Origin: Notamacropus eugenii
Taxonomy: Eukaryota; Chordata; Mammalia; Diprotodontia; Macropodidae
Length of the DNA: 64,000 nt
Direction: 5' to 3'
Assembly (NCBI RefSeq): GCF_028372415.1
Contig: NC_092877.1
Location: forward strand, 210,916,116 to 210,980,115
The notes under the pieces are model-generated. The model was not told the DNA's origin and searched no databases. It saw only the letters and a list, made by a program, of their open reading frames with translations. The translations under genes were made by a program, and so were the position numbers. How positions within the stretch are numbered: the stretch's first letter is position 1; each line of letters begins with the position of its first letter. Below are positions 46,268-59,485 of the stretch, piece by piece.

Positions 46268-46322
46268 CTGTCTTAATTCTTGAACTTCATCTTTTAATGC
46301 ATACACTGTGTCAACAAGACTC
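46268..46322 (-). CDS. ARHGEF7: ARHGEF7 exon: start of the C-terminal coiled coil
   Basis: This 55-nt exon is bounded by TTTCCAG and GTGGGTA. One base completes the Lys codon, then 18 codons read SLVDTVYALKDEVQELRQ. Heptad-spaced L/V/Y/L residues mark the start of the parallel trimeric coiled coil by which beta-PIX oligomerises. It leaves in phase 0 to the last coding exon. Confidence 0.95.
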
Positions 46323-46437
46323 CTGGAAATAAAATATAATATGGCACATTAAATATTGCTATTCAGCTGAGCAGTTACATTAAAATAACTTAGTCAATAG
46401 AGTACCTGTCAGAGTATTTGTTAAGTTGTTGCTCTAC

Positions 46438-46612
46438 CAGGGGTGGGAAACCTGTGATCTGGAGGCCACAAGTGGCCCTCTAGGTCCTCAAGTTCATATT
46501 TCACAGAACAAATTCCCTTAATAAAAGGAAAACTTGGACTCAGTCAAAAGGCCAGCAGCCAAGGGCCTATAAGGCCACATGTGGCCTTGAGGCTGCAGGT
46601 ACCACACCCCTG
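46438..46612. mobile_element. hAT-type MITE, second 175-bp copy
   Basis: The ends are CAGGGGTGGGAAACCTGTGA and ACCACACCCCTG. The arms and centre follow the 42685 copy throughout, and the length is the same. It lies in the 0.6-kb intron between the coiled-coil and linker exons of ARHGEF7. I find no convincing 8-bp duplication. Confidence 0.8.
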
Positions 46613-46895
46613 CTATACTCTTAAATATTAATTTTTCCAATGTTACAATGGTGACACCTGAATTAGAAGGGTTTAAAACTCAACTGATTTGTGTAAATGG
46701 CAGAATTCTTACTCAAAGCAAGATTCAGCCTGTGGAAGAACAGTGAAAAGCATTTATAACTATAAGCCCACTCTCCTCAAGCTTCACCATTGACAGTGGC
46801 AGTTCCATCCAGGGAACGGAATAGGGGTAGAGACAGCAGACAGGTATCAAATTTTGAATTTGCAACCCCCTTTGAACTGTTGGAAAACATCTTAC

Positions 46896-46995
46896 TTTTC
46901 CTCTATCACAGTCTGACCATTACTTTTAGTTTCTTCCACTATAATTTTCTCCTCTTCTGGAAGCAGAACTTGGGGAGCAGATTCTTTACGGGTAC
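46896..46995 (-). CDS. ARHGEF7: ARHGEF7 exon: Glu-rich linker before the coiled coil
   Basis: This 100-nt exon has acceptor CCTAG and donor GTAAG. It gives 32 full codons, [16 protein letters not shown] then [16 protein letters not shown], plus split codons at both ends (S or R at the start, K at the end). The sequence matches the acidic linker of beta-PIX just before the trimerisation coiled coil. It follows either the GIT-binding exon directly (beta1 form) or the 177-nt insert, because both leave one base of an open codon. Confidence 0.94.
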
Positions 46996-49900
46996 CTAGG
47001 ATTGTTAAGAAAAATTCCAAAGTAAGTGCAGTGCCAATACTAAGTGAAAGGACTTGACATTTACAAGATCTCAACTACTATGATTCTCAGGGTCAGGAGT
47101 TTTGTATAATCTATGATATTTCTGTTGGAATCTCAGTCTATTGCACTTATGTCACTTGGAACCAAATGCAGGCCATGGCACCATTTTCCTTTCTCTACTA
47201 CCTCTGAGACTCTTCCCTGAGAGTGAAAAGGAAAAAAGAAAAACTGATAGTCTAGATCATCTTAGACTGAAAACATGTCATAGACTTTTATTTAAAACAG
47301 ATTTTTCATTAGGGAATAAAAGAAACTTTGGGTCATATAGTTGCCCATGATAGCAACATCAATCTGGTGTAGACATTTTAAAAAACTAAACAAACATATA
47401 CACTGGCCATGGTAATATACATTAAAAAAAAAAAACACATATACATGTCCACTAAAACCTTTACATCTAAAATGAAGTGTGAAAAGGGATATAGAACTAC
47501 TGTGGCATTTTAGTTGGAAAAACATCAAATTTAGTTAGTGGTTCCTTGTAAACTATTTTCTAAATTCTCAGGAATATAAACAATTGTCTAAATAAAAAAT
47601 AAGAAGATTGGATATAATCAACAGATTGTCCGATCAGCATCTAGCACAGTGTCTTGGTACACAGTAGATGCTTAATAAATGTACGTTGAAGGAATGAAAT
47701 CTGCATTGTTCTGAAAAGTCCAAGAAATTAGGGCAGATTTTTTTAAAATGGGGAAATGGCAGATATAAGAAATAACAACAACAATTAAACCTTTTTTAAA
47801 TAAAGAAAAATTATAATTATGACAAAGTTTTAGAAAGCATTTAGTGTAGTGAGACAGTATAAACTTATAATTTTACATACCTCTAAAAATTATCACATAC
47901 ATGTAAGACTGAAAGTGTTATTTGTCTAAGAAAATAAACTATCACAAGTGGAACTGTGGTAGTTTTAAAAATACGTGGCCCAATAAACATACAGACCAGA
48001 CTATCTGTTTAAAAAGAAATGTTGCAAATTGCTTCATTATGGGCCCTTCAATTTCAGGACTGCCCTTCTGTGTTTACACTAATCAATTATCTTGAAGAAC
48101 ATCTATCAAACACTTCTGTGGTCACAGAACTGTGCTAGATGTTATTTATTAAAAAAAATCCACATAAAACCACAAGGTTGTTGTATTATTATTGACTTCA
48201 AAGAAGACACAGTGACTTGTGTCTAATTCTCAATGTATGCTCTTGAGAATGAATCCAAGGATTCAGCAACCATTGAAACATAAATTCAGAGACTTCCTAA
48301 GAAGCTCCTATTATACAAAGATATTTTTCAATCACTCATATCTTCAGTATAGATTATCTAAGGGCATTGCTGCGTACTATGAAACACATCATTAGGTGCC
48401 ATTCAGTAGTAACTCTGGTCATGTTTTGCTTTAAAAAAAACCAAACCAATAAGAAAAAGAAGCTTCTGAAGCATTCGGAGTAATTTCAGTGCTATTCATG
48501 CATTCCTTAGACCTGTATCTGATACCTAGAAATCAATAAGCCCCAGAGAGGTGAGAAAGGAATACAGCTCTGAATACACCAAATCTAATTTTCTGGTATG
48601 TTTATTAAGTTATTTGAATGCTATTTCAAGGACAACCCTCGTACCCATGTTCTTGGGAAGAAAAATGCCATACTGTATTCCAACTGTTGTATCACACTTT
48701 TGTTCAGAACAGCAAACTGTTGCCTTGTTCATACTGCCCACCTTTACAGAAAAAATACACATTCTTTTATATACTGAGGAAGTATATAAGGTGATTCAGT
48801 CTATGCCTTATAATCGTCTCCAAAAGTGATCAATCCCTGGAGTGATCTTCTGACAACATCAATTTAAAAAAACAAAACCCTCCAGACTTGTTATAAATTT
48901 GAGTCCTTCATTCCTCAGGCTGGCAGATGTAGGAGATATCTCTAAAATTCTCTTCTACATCACCTTTAAATAGAAACCTCCCATTTTGCTAGTGGGAATG
49001 CAGCTGGGCCATAAAGCCACATGCAAAGAGGCTGCCAGAGAGAGAAAATGGCAGCAAAACAAGTGATGGGGAAAGCATTTGGAAAACTGCTAGATTAATA
49101 ATAACAATAATGACGATGATGATCAAAGTGTGTTACAGGTTATCTCCTTTGATTCTCACAACAACCCTGATCCAGAACTGAGATTAAGAATTCAGAAGAC
49201 TAAAGGGGATCCTGTTCCTTTAATATGAAAAAAAAAAAAAGTGTTAGACTCATTACCATAGGAAGAATTCAATGTTTTTTATTTTTCTACAAATGTACCA
49301 AAATGTGCACAGGATTCACATGGCTATTCCATATATGTAGGAGAACAGTTTCTTTATCATCCACACGAAGAGTATCAGACTGATGATACTTAATGGAATA
49401 AAAAGCTTAGCCACATAGATTTTCCCATTGTTATCGGTGACCCAATTTACATAGGATTCCCAACAGATGATTCCTGCACTGTGTTCAAATCAAAAGAGCA
49501 CTTATTTTGTATTTTTGTCATATTCATCTGTAATTCCACACATCCTCAAAATGGAATAGGATAACAAAAGCTTTAATAAAATCATTTCATACTGCAGTGT
49601 ACTGAAAACACTGCAATTGCTATATAAAATACATTGTTTCCAAGTTTAATTCAAATTATTTCATGAGGCTATGATGAATTCTGAATTATGGAATGGCCCG
49701 AATTTCTAAATTTTCTCTGCTGAATGATTTTTAATGGAGATTTTACATACAGTTTTCAAAAAAAAAAAATTACACCTCGTACCTGCCATTTACTTGTCTT
49801 TAAAATAAGACTATCATGTGATCCATGATAAAATGCTATTTCATAGAGGAAGTATGGATATTGGGGGTTTGTTTTTTCTTAAAAACTCTGATCAAGTCAC

Positions 49901-51861
49901 AACCTCTATGCTTCAGTTTCTTTATATCTAAAATGTAATGACAATACCAATCTACTTTGGAGACTTGGTATTGTGAGGATTAACTAATAAAAATACCAGT
50001 GTTTACATATTTTGGGACAATAGAATTTGCCACATGAATTCTTAAAGGAAGAGCAAAAATCTCCTTAAAATACAGGAAATCTTAGCTATCAATTGGCAAT
50101 ATATAGGTAATCTTGTAAAAAATAAAATCTCCGAAGAGATGCTCATTAATACACATACTCCATTAACTTCCATTGCTATTAATGCTTTCTAAAGCCTTTG
50201 TACATGCATATGTGCACATGAACATGAATGTATATATAAGAATGGCAATAGAGAAACTTAAGATTGGACTTGTATTGATGATATGTTTCCTTCAGCTGTG
50301 GATATTTGATTCTTTAAAACTATCATTATTTAAAATATCAGTTTTCAGAAAATGGTTGGAGGGAAGTTTTTTTGTGAAGATTTAAATTACTAAGCCAGAA
50401 AGTCCCTATAATAATGATAATTTGTCCCCCTTCCTAATAAATTTCCTTAAGTATTGAAAACTATGAAATTCTAAATTTGAGATCATTAAAGTAATGAGGT
50501 AATAATTTTCATTATTTGTAAATATTTAAACTGCTACATAAGGGAAATTATAACAGCTATTATTACGTCACACTGACAAGTACAATGGCTAATTTCTTAC
50601 TCAAACTTTTAAAAAGTTGGCAAGCTGAGAAAGTACTTTGTAAAGTGATAAATTAAAAAAGGAATTAAAATGAGTACTTTTAGATGTCGTCATGGCAATG
50701 TCCCCCCCTAACTCTGTATTAGACAGATGAATTAAAAATCACCCTCTAAAAAAAATACACAAATAATTTTGATGAAACATTATCTATAACCCTATAAAGC
50801 TGCATTTATGCAAACCTAGACAAAATGGTTTAAGGGGGAAAATATAAATTCAAACAATCACTTACAGACTCACAAAACTTCAGAGGAAGAAGAGATATAT
50901 TAGATCCTCTAGCCCAACTCCCTTATTTTACAAATGAACAAATAGACTAAGAGAGCTGAAGTGACCTGCCTAAAGAAACACTGTGGCCTAACTCTCAGGT
51001 CAATGTACTCTTCATTAAATGCTATTAAAAAACAATAATATTTTGCCAAATTCCTTAATAGTCAGAGGTTTAACAGAATGCAATTCCTATTTTCAAAATG
51101 GATTTGTGGCAGAACTACAACTTAAGCATCCTTAAGTTTCTAAGAGGCTGTTTATGCAGCTGAACCCAGAGAGATCCTTAAGAATGGCAAGATTATTAAC
51201 ACATTATCAATGTGAAATGTCTTCTAATACTAATATTTCTAATACCTACTTTATTTTCTTAAAAAGGAAAATAGTATTATCTCATTGACAGAGGAACCTA
51301 ATCTTTAATAAAAATTCTCCACTGCTAACATTGACATGATTGATAGTTAAGGTTATAATAAAACACTAATTCTTTTTGGTCTCTGGCCAAAGTCTAACAC
51401 ACTTTTAGTGACTCCTTCATATTTATTTTTTATCCATCTCTCCCACCTTCTTACTTAATGTGAGAGAGAACTTGAAAGGACTTTATCTCGTAATTTTTCA
51501 TAATTTTTTAAAAAGTTGTTCTTTTCTCCATTTATGGCCAATTGGGGTGGGGGAGGAAGGTGTATTTTCTGTAGAAAATTAAACTTTTGGTGGTTGAATT
51601 ATTTTGGAAAGAAAAAGTTTGAAAGAAACAGATGAAAGAACAAACAAAATGAAAGGAATAACCAAACATTCTCTAAAGCATCTTTTAACTCTGAGAAAAC
51701 GCAAACCTGGGAGGGACTTCAAAAAATACTGTATCACCTGGCTCTCATTTACACAATGTCATTTTTTAGAAGAACAGCCAAATAATATAAGACTTTAAGC
51801 TACTCTGGTTTTCCCCATGGGATAATTAAATATTAAAAGCCACAGGCTAGCAAATGCAAAA
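46996..51861 (-). other. ARHGEF7: ARHGEF7 intron, repeat-poor
   Basis: Only scattered small relics are seen: an L2/MIR tail at 47640-47695 ('agcacagtgtcttggtacac'), a MIR-like piece at 49100-49185 and a MIR-type minus fragment at 50870-51005. No additional exon with both splice sites and a plausible frame was found. Confidence 0.6.
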
Positions 51862-54800
51862 TTTATTTCAACTGTACATAACAGATGTCTTTTTTTATAA
51901 AACAAACACTTCATTGCCATATGCAACCACAAACAATAATAAGCATACTGTACAATACAATGCAACATTCATATACATCCAATTCATATTCTCAAACGGC
52001 AGTCACCTACTAAAGATGGCTTTTCCCATTCACAAATGAAATCCACAATATATATGTGTGTGTATGTATATATATGTCAATGCTTTACGTCACTATGTAC
52101 ACATTACTGTGTTTTGGCAACTTTATGCAAAACACTCAAGTAATAGATCATGATGTGAATTTATGGTAAATACTAATTCACTGGAAACATCATTTAAGCC
52201 ATGTATAAAAGTACTGACAATGGCCCACACCTACCTTCTAATTCATAGTCTTCATTTGTTCATTATTATACTAACTGTACACATATATTACAGAATTGCA
52301 TAAACATAAGGTACTATTATCAGCTTAAGTTCCACAAAAATAGAAACACTGAACCTTTGGACTGCATACCACCATTGCCACACTGGTATATCTTTTTGTT
52401 AGTCTGTTAAAGCCTGCAGTACTAATACTTTTTAAATCAGTTCACAACAGTCAATGGCATAAGACAAAAACAAAACAAATCAAAAACCCAAAGGACAACA
52501 AAAAAAACTCCTAAAAAACAAAAAAACACCCCACTGGATTTTTCTTACTATAGAGTGATCTTAGCTTCAACAAAAAATATCACCACAATGATGTTAATTA
52601 ACTTCTACAATAAAGAAAAGTTTTGGTGCATAAAGCATCAATAAAAACCTCAGATGTGTATTACCAAGAAGTTCCTTAGTGTTATAACGAAAAATTCAAG
52701 TGCAGGAACTATATGTCAATATTGTGATAATAGGTACAGTTACACAGTAAACAGACATATAACAGAGTTCTTCTAAGTAATGGCCTTGAAAACAATGCAG
52801 AAAGCATTAATAAATATTTGCCCCACAAGTTAAATATCATAAATAGATAACTATGATATGAAAATTAAAATAAAACTAAATTATTTCTAGATTCATTTCA
52901 TTACAAAGTGAGCACATACATTGTAGTACTGTTAACTTTCTTAGAAAATTCAGTACTCGATGTGAACTAATTGCATACATAAACCTAGTCACCTTGGGAT
53001 ATGAATAAAGGACTCTGAATTCTTAAAAAAAATTTTTTGGTGAATTTTTCAATATGCATTGGCCAACCTTCTTTAAAATATGAAACTATTGGGAAAATAA
53101 ATAAATCAGTGACTACACTGCAGCCAACTGAAATTTCTTAGATGAGAAATGTTGCTAAATTATTTCATTATGACTCACCTTCCTTGTACAATCAACTCAT
53201 ATCACATTAAAGTATGAAGTGCTAAGTCTATTGGACTTTTGTCTCAGGTCTGGCAGAGATTCATTAGCACCTTTGGGCTGGTGAGCAACAGGCTCCACCG
53301 TCCAGGAAAGAAATAAGTGTATAACTTGTGCTAGAGCTCTATAAAAAAGGAAAACCAGGACACTGAATCCATAGATTTGTGCATGTGCAGATATGCTTGG
53401 GGGCTTGGAGGGGAGATAAAGGGAGAGGCAGATTACATTCACCTGGAATTACAGCCACCCTAAGGAAAGGAAGAAATGAAAATACTCCAATGTTATTCTT
53501 CATTTATTATGGCATTTTGTTTCTGGATGCTGATGTAAGCAAATACTTCAAACAATACTGTGGTTCTATCTTGACACCAAATGCATTGCCACTTGAAGAG
53601 AACACAAATTTCCCTCTAGTAATGACCCAGATGCAGATTTGAAAGCTACAACTGAATGCAATGGTGCTATCACATTCAGTTCTGTGGGAAGCAAAACTTA
53701 GAGTCTGAGTGGGGTCAGTGAAACCCTCTTACCGCAAATCCCAGAAGACTGGGGAATATTTTCTTTCTTTTTTTCTTTTCTTTAGGATCTGAAAATATTT
53801 TTCGTAATTGTGAACTGCACGCCAACCTTCTGACTTCTGAACAGCCTTAAACATCCCATTACAGGAAGGATTTTGCGTACATATGGGATTGCTGTAATAA
53901 GGTTTCACTGCTGTTGGTTGCTGAAAACAAATAAATGTGTGTTCATGGCTATTACATACACAGTAAATACATATGTCAAGGGTGCAGCCAAAGCTATGAC
54001 TGAAGCCAAAGCATTTGATCTCTTAAGTAGACCTACCAAAGGCCAGCCTGAGCACAGTCTACCCATAAGTTTCAGAAGCTACATGCGTAAGCTTTCAGAA
54101 CCTCAACTTTTGGCAATATGTGTACCCACTTCCTTGGTACCATTTGGCAGGAATTTTTCTCACTTGGGCAGTGGTAGTTGTTGTCTAAGGGAAGGGCTAG
54201 GGAATGCTTTGCAACAACTGGGCACTTAACGAAGTTCACAGCACCTTCACCTGGGGAACTTCCATACTATGGCCAAACAGGGAGTATCAGGATGAACTCC
54301 CTGGACCCCCCCCACGAAGCATGGAGTTCTGTGAAGATACAACCTCAACTTAGGAAGCAGATCCTTCTTCATTCATACCTGTTAAGGCAAAGAACTATGC
54401 TAGCAGTGTGAAGAAGGCTCATGATGATTATCAAATGCTCTTGTAGATTGTTCAGATCCACGGACATCTGAATTAATTTCGGAGTACTTTCACTGAACAT
54501 TTTTATCTTTCTCACTGCTATTTTATTCTATGCCTACTTAATCTGTGTGTTTATCATACATAGAAAATTCAACCATAATAAGGCTAAAAAGTATCTCCAT
54601 ATTGCTAGCACTTAAATCACAAACCTGTGTGGTTTCAGTACAAAATACAAAACGTTCACACTACTGTATCCAAAAAAAGGAAACAGTTGCTACACTGACA
54701 AAGTCAAAAAACAAACCATTGGGAGCTACAAATCAACAGCTATCAATAATAGTAAAGTAACAACAACAACAAAAACCCAACAACAACAACAGAAAACCAA

Positions 54801-55029
54801 CTCAAGTATATCCGTAAGTGAATATACTGTCTCCCTTTAGTAGTCAGGTATTTGGATGTGTATTTAAGTTGGCGATCAAGCTTCCACCATGTACAATGGA
54901 AAATATCAGAAACGCTCTCAAAAGTTGTTAAAATATCACATTAAAAAGAGACGAGGAACAGCGAGAAAACATCTAAGAAAAGCAGGCTGTGATACAACAA
55001 GCATTTGTTAAGAAAAGCTCAGAAGTGCA
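51862..55029 (-). other. ARHGEF7: Candidate alternative 3' UTR of the read-through ARHGEF7 isoform
   Basis: Downstream of the stop at 55030 the minus strand runs for over 3 kb with no interspersed repeat that I recognise, only a short CAA tract near 54770-54795. AATAAA hexamers on the minus strand lie at 54522-54527, 53503-53508 and 51862-51867, any of which could end this transcript. The extent to 51862 is an inference from the lack of repeats and the last hexamer. The UTR could be only about 0.5 kb long. Confidence 0.4.
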
Positions 55030-55244
55030 TTAGTTCTGGTGAGAGATATATGAGCAACAGCTCTTACGAGATGTAGAACCCATTCTGTAACTATGGGCTG
55101 TCCATATACTGTCATAGTCAGAGTCTTCCGAGAGGTCTGAAGGCTCCAAACGAGAAAGGCTACTGCGACGACCCAAGGAGTCTAGACTTGATTGGTCATC
55201 ATCAGCCAAGACGTGATTATGCATCAGGTCAGTGCCTTGCCATG
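55030..55244 (-). CDS. ARHGEF7: ARHGEF7 alternative exon (59-residue insert, or C-terminal end of the isoform lacking the coiled coil)
   Basis: The acceptor CTTAG is at 55245-55249. The frame continues from the GIT-binding exon as T-WQGTDLMHNHVLADDDQ, then a Ser/Asp-rich stretch (SLDSLGRRSSLSRLEPSDLS), then YDSIWTAHSYRMGSTSR. At 55067-55061 there is an internal donor, GTAAGAG. Splicing there leaves a 177-nt exon (55068-55244), exactly 59 codons, in the phase of the exon at 46995. This matches the insert of beta1-PIX 'b' forms. If the donor is ignored, the frame adds 11 residues, KSCCSYISHQN, and stops at 55030-55032. That gives the beta2-type form without coiled coil or PDZ ligand. The RRSSLSRLEPSDLSED run is a likely phosphorylated, disordered segment (inference). 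Confidence 0.9.
55061..55068 (-). promoter_or_regulatory. ARHGEF7: Internal 5' splice donor deciding between ARHGEF7 C-termini
   Basis: On the minus strand the sequence TCTC|GTAAGAG is a good donor that lies inside the codons for Arg-Lys-Ser. Its use or non-use decides whether the protein continues to the coiled coil or ends 11 residues later. The call rests on donor consensus and phase match. Usage is not visible from DNA. Confidence 0.75.
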
Positions 55245-58200
55245 CTAAGGATGTATGGGTGAAATGAAATGGCAGATGTGGATAGGCAGAGGTGGGATGA
55301 GGAGGAGAACATACAGGAATAGCCACAACCAAAAAACATGAAACAAAAGCAAAAAAGGTGATGGGAAGAGAAGGAAAAGAGAAAATATTGTTAACAAAAA
55401 AGGCATCAAAGCTTATCTATCCTTATTTCTGCCTGGGTTTTCATACTCTAAGCATAACTTAGAATAAAGGCTAGAAAAGTAAAACTAGACCATATCTTTA
55501 AGAATAAAACTAGGGCACAATAATCTTTGAATTTACTTTTTAAGCTGCTATTCATTTTTGAGTCTTTAAAAATATTAAATTAAGTCCTACTACAAAAGAC
55601 AATCCTGTAAATGCTTGACCATTAACCAATAACATTTAAAATTTTATAATACACAACAAATAAATCTGTTTCACTTAATATTTGTAAAGAGAAAAATGGC
55701 TAATTAAAAGTGTCCCAGTCATTAAAGGGACAATTGGTAGGCTGCAAAATAATTTTAAAATATTTTTGACTTACTTCCTTACTTCTTCAGCTAGCTCTCT
55801 GCCAAGACTAGAAATCACCAGTAGTCATCTTAATGAATGGGGAAAGGGGGTGTATGTGCCTAAACTTACCTTCTCAAATATGACCACTGTAAAAAGTTCA
55901 GAGTGGAGAAAGGAATTAAACAGAGTCCACTTCCCTCTCTTTCTCCCACCTCCCATGCCATACTTTGTGTGGGTGTTGCCAAGCTCCTTAATGGAATGAA
56001 AATTAAGCCAATAGAAATACTTGAAACCAGAAGCCATGGGAGGTGGCTGCATCATAGACATTTTGTGCTTCTGTTAACTAGGATGTGAACCCTGATTGGG
56101 AGCATCGTCACCAAAGAACACAATCGAGAAAAGAAATGTGCAGCAAAGTTGCTAATGTTAAAAGGAGGATCCTGAGAGCAAGTAGGAACAAAACAGCTGA
56201 ACAGAAAAGACCCCCTGGAGCAGCTGGAGGGAATGGTTAAAGTACAGCTGCCCAGCCAACTGGGATAGAGAAACACACAGCAAAAGGGAAAGAGGTAAGT
56301 AAGGAGGTGGAATCCTCCAGGGCACAAACACCCAAAGTTAAACAAAAAGACTCCACAGGGATAACGGTCTCTCTGCTCCTTCTCTTATTCACACCAAAGT
56401 TAATTCAGCTTCCAAACCTTAACAAGAATAAGCAGAGGACCATTTTGTTGAAAACAGGGAGGCAGATTCTGTGAGGTGGGTGGCTATTATTCCCTAGCAA
56501 CAGATATTGACAGGATATATAGTTTTAACTTACAGAGTTTCTCCATGCTCATAAACACTTTAAAAATGTGCAATGCACATATTTCTTTTAAAACATCACT
56601 TTTACTAATCTTTTAGCAAAAATGGATACTTTCTCCAACACTGAATATGATCAGGTTGTCTAGGTAAATTTGTCACAAGGTAATAGTAGAAGAGCTTCAA
56701 CTCACCCCTTCATCATTACTGTCTCAGCAATAAAAGCATATTTTTATAGCAGTGTTTAGTATTCTGATTAGTAATTAAGCAGAACAAAACAAAATAATGC
56801 AATGTCCAATGCTTTTCTTGTACAGGAATAATGGAAATACATTCTAGAGAAGCAAAGTAGCACATGGGTAGATGTGGGCAAATTACATGGCATCCATCCC
56901 CTCAGGCAGCCGTGAGCAGCAGAGCCATGAGCATGTTCTATGGCAACATCTCCTAACTAGGAAAAATACAATCCCATGTGACTTCATTTCTCTGAGAGCA
57001 TTAGTCAAAATTTTTCTTAAGAAATATTTGAAATGGAAGAGTTTTAAACTGTCTTTAACAAGATTAATATTCCAATGACTTTCTGGCATCCAAGGGACCT
57101 TTACTGTAGTTATTTTATTCACTCTAAAAGAATCCCTATAATTAATTTTTACTATTTTTACTCAACAATTTATATATACACTGTTAATTCTTGATTATTC
57201 ACAGGCTAATTACATATCTGTATTATCCAGGACTTCTGTCTTCCCTTCTATTACTTTATGCATCACCTCAATACTTTTTGCCATAGAGGATATACAAAAG
57301 AAACAAAGGTGTAAATCAGTCAATTCTGGTGGTCAGTTAAAGTCTCCATAGCACAGAAAAAGTTCAAAACTAGTAGCTAAGTAACAATTTTAAAATGGAT
57401 TTAAATGTTTTTTGTTAGATTCATGTCTAGTGCATGGCACTTTTTCCAAAGGAACCCAAAGGATTCCTAAAGTATTTAAGAAGCATTGTAATCTCTATTT
57501 TGCTGGGTGGAAAGTGAATGATGGAAACTAATTTACCAAAAGTCAAGATGGCACCAAAACTATAATTATGGTCTGTTCATTATAAATTACAAGAGTTAGA
57601 TAATATAAAAAAACAGGTAACCGTATGGATTCTGAATATTTTAGTAAACTGTATGACCCCAAAAGACTTTGCTATAAAAAAAAACATGGAATCTTAAAGA
57701 ATATTTGTCTTGTTTTGATGAGACTAATTATAGATAAATGCTGTTGATTTGGGGTATGGATTATGCTTTATTAAAAATGCATCCATTACACATGAAAATA
57801 TCAATAATACTTTACATCAATGACACAAGCTTAAGCAAATGAATATCCACAAATTTTAAAAGAATCATTTGTCAAATGAATTTTCCTAATAACTATCCCA
57901 ATATAAAATATATATGTATATACCTATATACATATATAAATATTGCAGCAGTCAAATTTTATTTTTAGATATTATGAAAAAAATGGTAGGTTCAGAGTAA
58001 TATGACTTTCAGAAAAATCTCAGTAAAAGTTGAAATCAAGTTGGTAGAAACTCAAAAATAGCTATTAAATACATTACTAAATCAAGCAGACTAATCTAAT
58101 CCTCACATTATCTTTGTGAAATACTCTGAAAACCCACATAAGGTAGACATAAGTCTACTGTGAAGAAGAGTTTTAAACATGGAACCGGGTTTTGAACCTA

Positions 58201-59485
58201 AAGTTATATTCCGTAATCTCTCAGATTTTCTAAGGATCTTTTTCAGTTTGTTGTCAGGATACAGAAAAAAAAATTAGTTCAGGTTTTAAAAAGTATCAGA
58301 ATGTAATAGCTAGTTTTTAAAAATAATGGGCAAACAACAATGTCAAGTCCCAGAAATTAATTCGTACATTAGATGCTCAACAGTTATGTACTAAGTTAAG
58401 TGGAATTCAAAAAACCATACAATTTAAAGAACATTACAAAATTATTCAGGGAAGATTCTAAAATGCATCAAGCACAATTTTCTAAACCAAAAACTGGAAG
58501 CCAAAGTACTATATAACTGTTTCTGTTGGTTTACCCACAGATAGGAGGATTTGGCTTCCTCTAAGAACAGAAGCAGTCAAAGTAGGGCTTTGTCTTCTAT
58601 CCAGCTACTAGGTTACATTATTATTGCATGCAGCAAAGCCAGAACAGGAGAACTGGGCTCAAAGTAACTACTGCCTGTTCAGGCAGTATGGTGAAATGGT
58701 GAAAAAGAGGAACAAAATGAGGCCTTTTTCGAAACAAAAATAATGCACTATATCTATCTTTACTACATTTCCATTAACATTGTGGAGGAGGAAAAGTGGA
58801 AAAACTTCCTCAACCATGCAACTGTCTGTAAAAGTTGTCTTGAGATAATTAATAGGAGCTCAACAACAATATAAGTAAACTAAGGTGATACAGGAATTTA
58901 AAGAATATCTTTTTCTGTATCTTCAAATTACCTTACAAATTAAAGTGAAACATGTTTTATGAACATCAAAACACTATGTAAGTGTGTTACTATACAAGCT
59001 ATTTAAAAAGAGCCAAGTAACCTTATTTCCATTCTGCTTAATAAATATTTTGCCAGCAATTCCTAAGATATTAGTTTTTATTCAGTGAAACACTCGTAGA
59101 AAGAGACTTCTACTCACTACCAGTAACAGTTCATGTGACTGAAAAATGATACTAGTGTTTTCCCCAGTGACTTCTCTTTTCACTGTCTTCCAGTAAAGAT
59201 TTTCTTAAAACTGAAATACCTTCTAAATAGAGACTTATGTAGAAAGTCACACCAATTTCTTCTATTACAGACAACTTAGATCCCTTTAAATAGTTTCAGG
59301 ACTTCAGTGTGGGATGCTCATTTTATATGTGAAGCCATCCAAGCTCCAAAAACAATTCAGACATCTGACCAGTGGTCACCAATTATTTCTGGTAGCTGCT
59401 CTGCCTCCAATATTGAACATCTTACTCTATTAGTAAACATCTCCAGATCCCAAGTCTGTCAACACAACTCTATGTTTAAACTTAC
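55245..59485 (-). other. ARHGEF7: ARHGEF7 intron, no repeat or exon recognised
   Basis: 4.2 kb of A/T-rich sequence. The short frames on both strands at 55766-56345 and 56872-57122 have no signature and no conserved-looking splice pair. No interspersed repeat was recognised. Confidence 0.55.

Noticed and set aside
37105-46995. Assignment to ARHGEF6 (alpha-PIX)
   Set aside because: The terminal DPAWDETNL and the linker STRKESAPQ match beta-PIX. From family knowledge, alpha-PIX ends differently.
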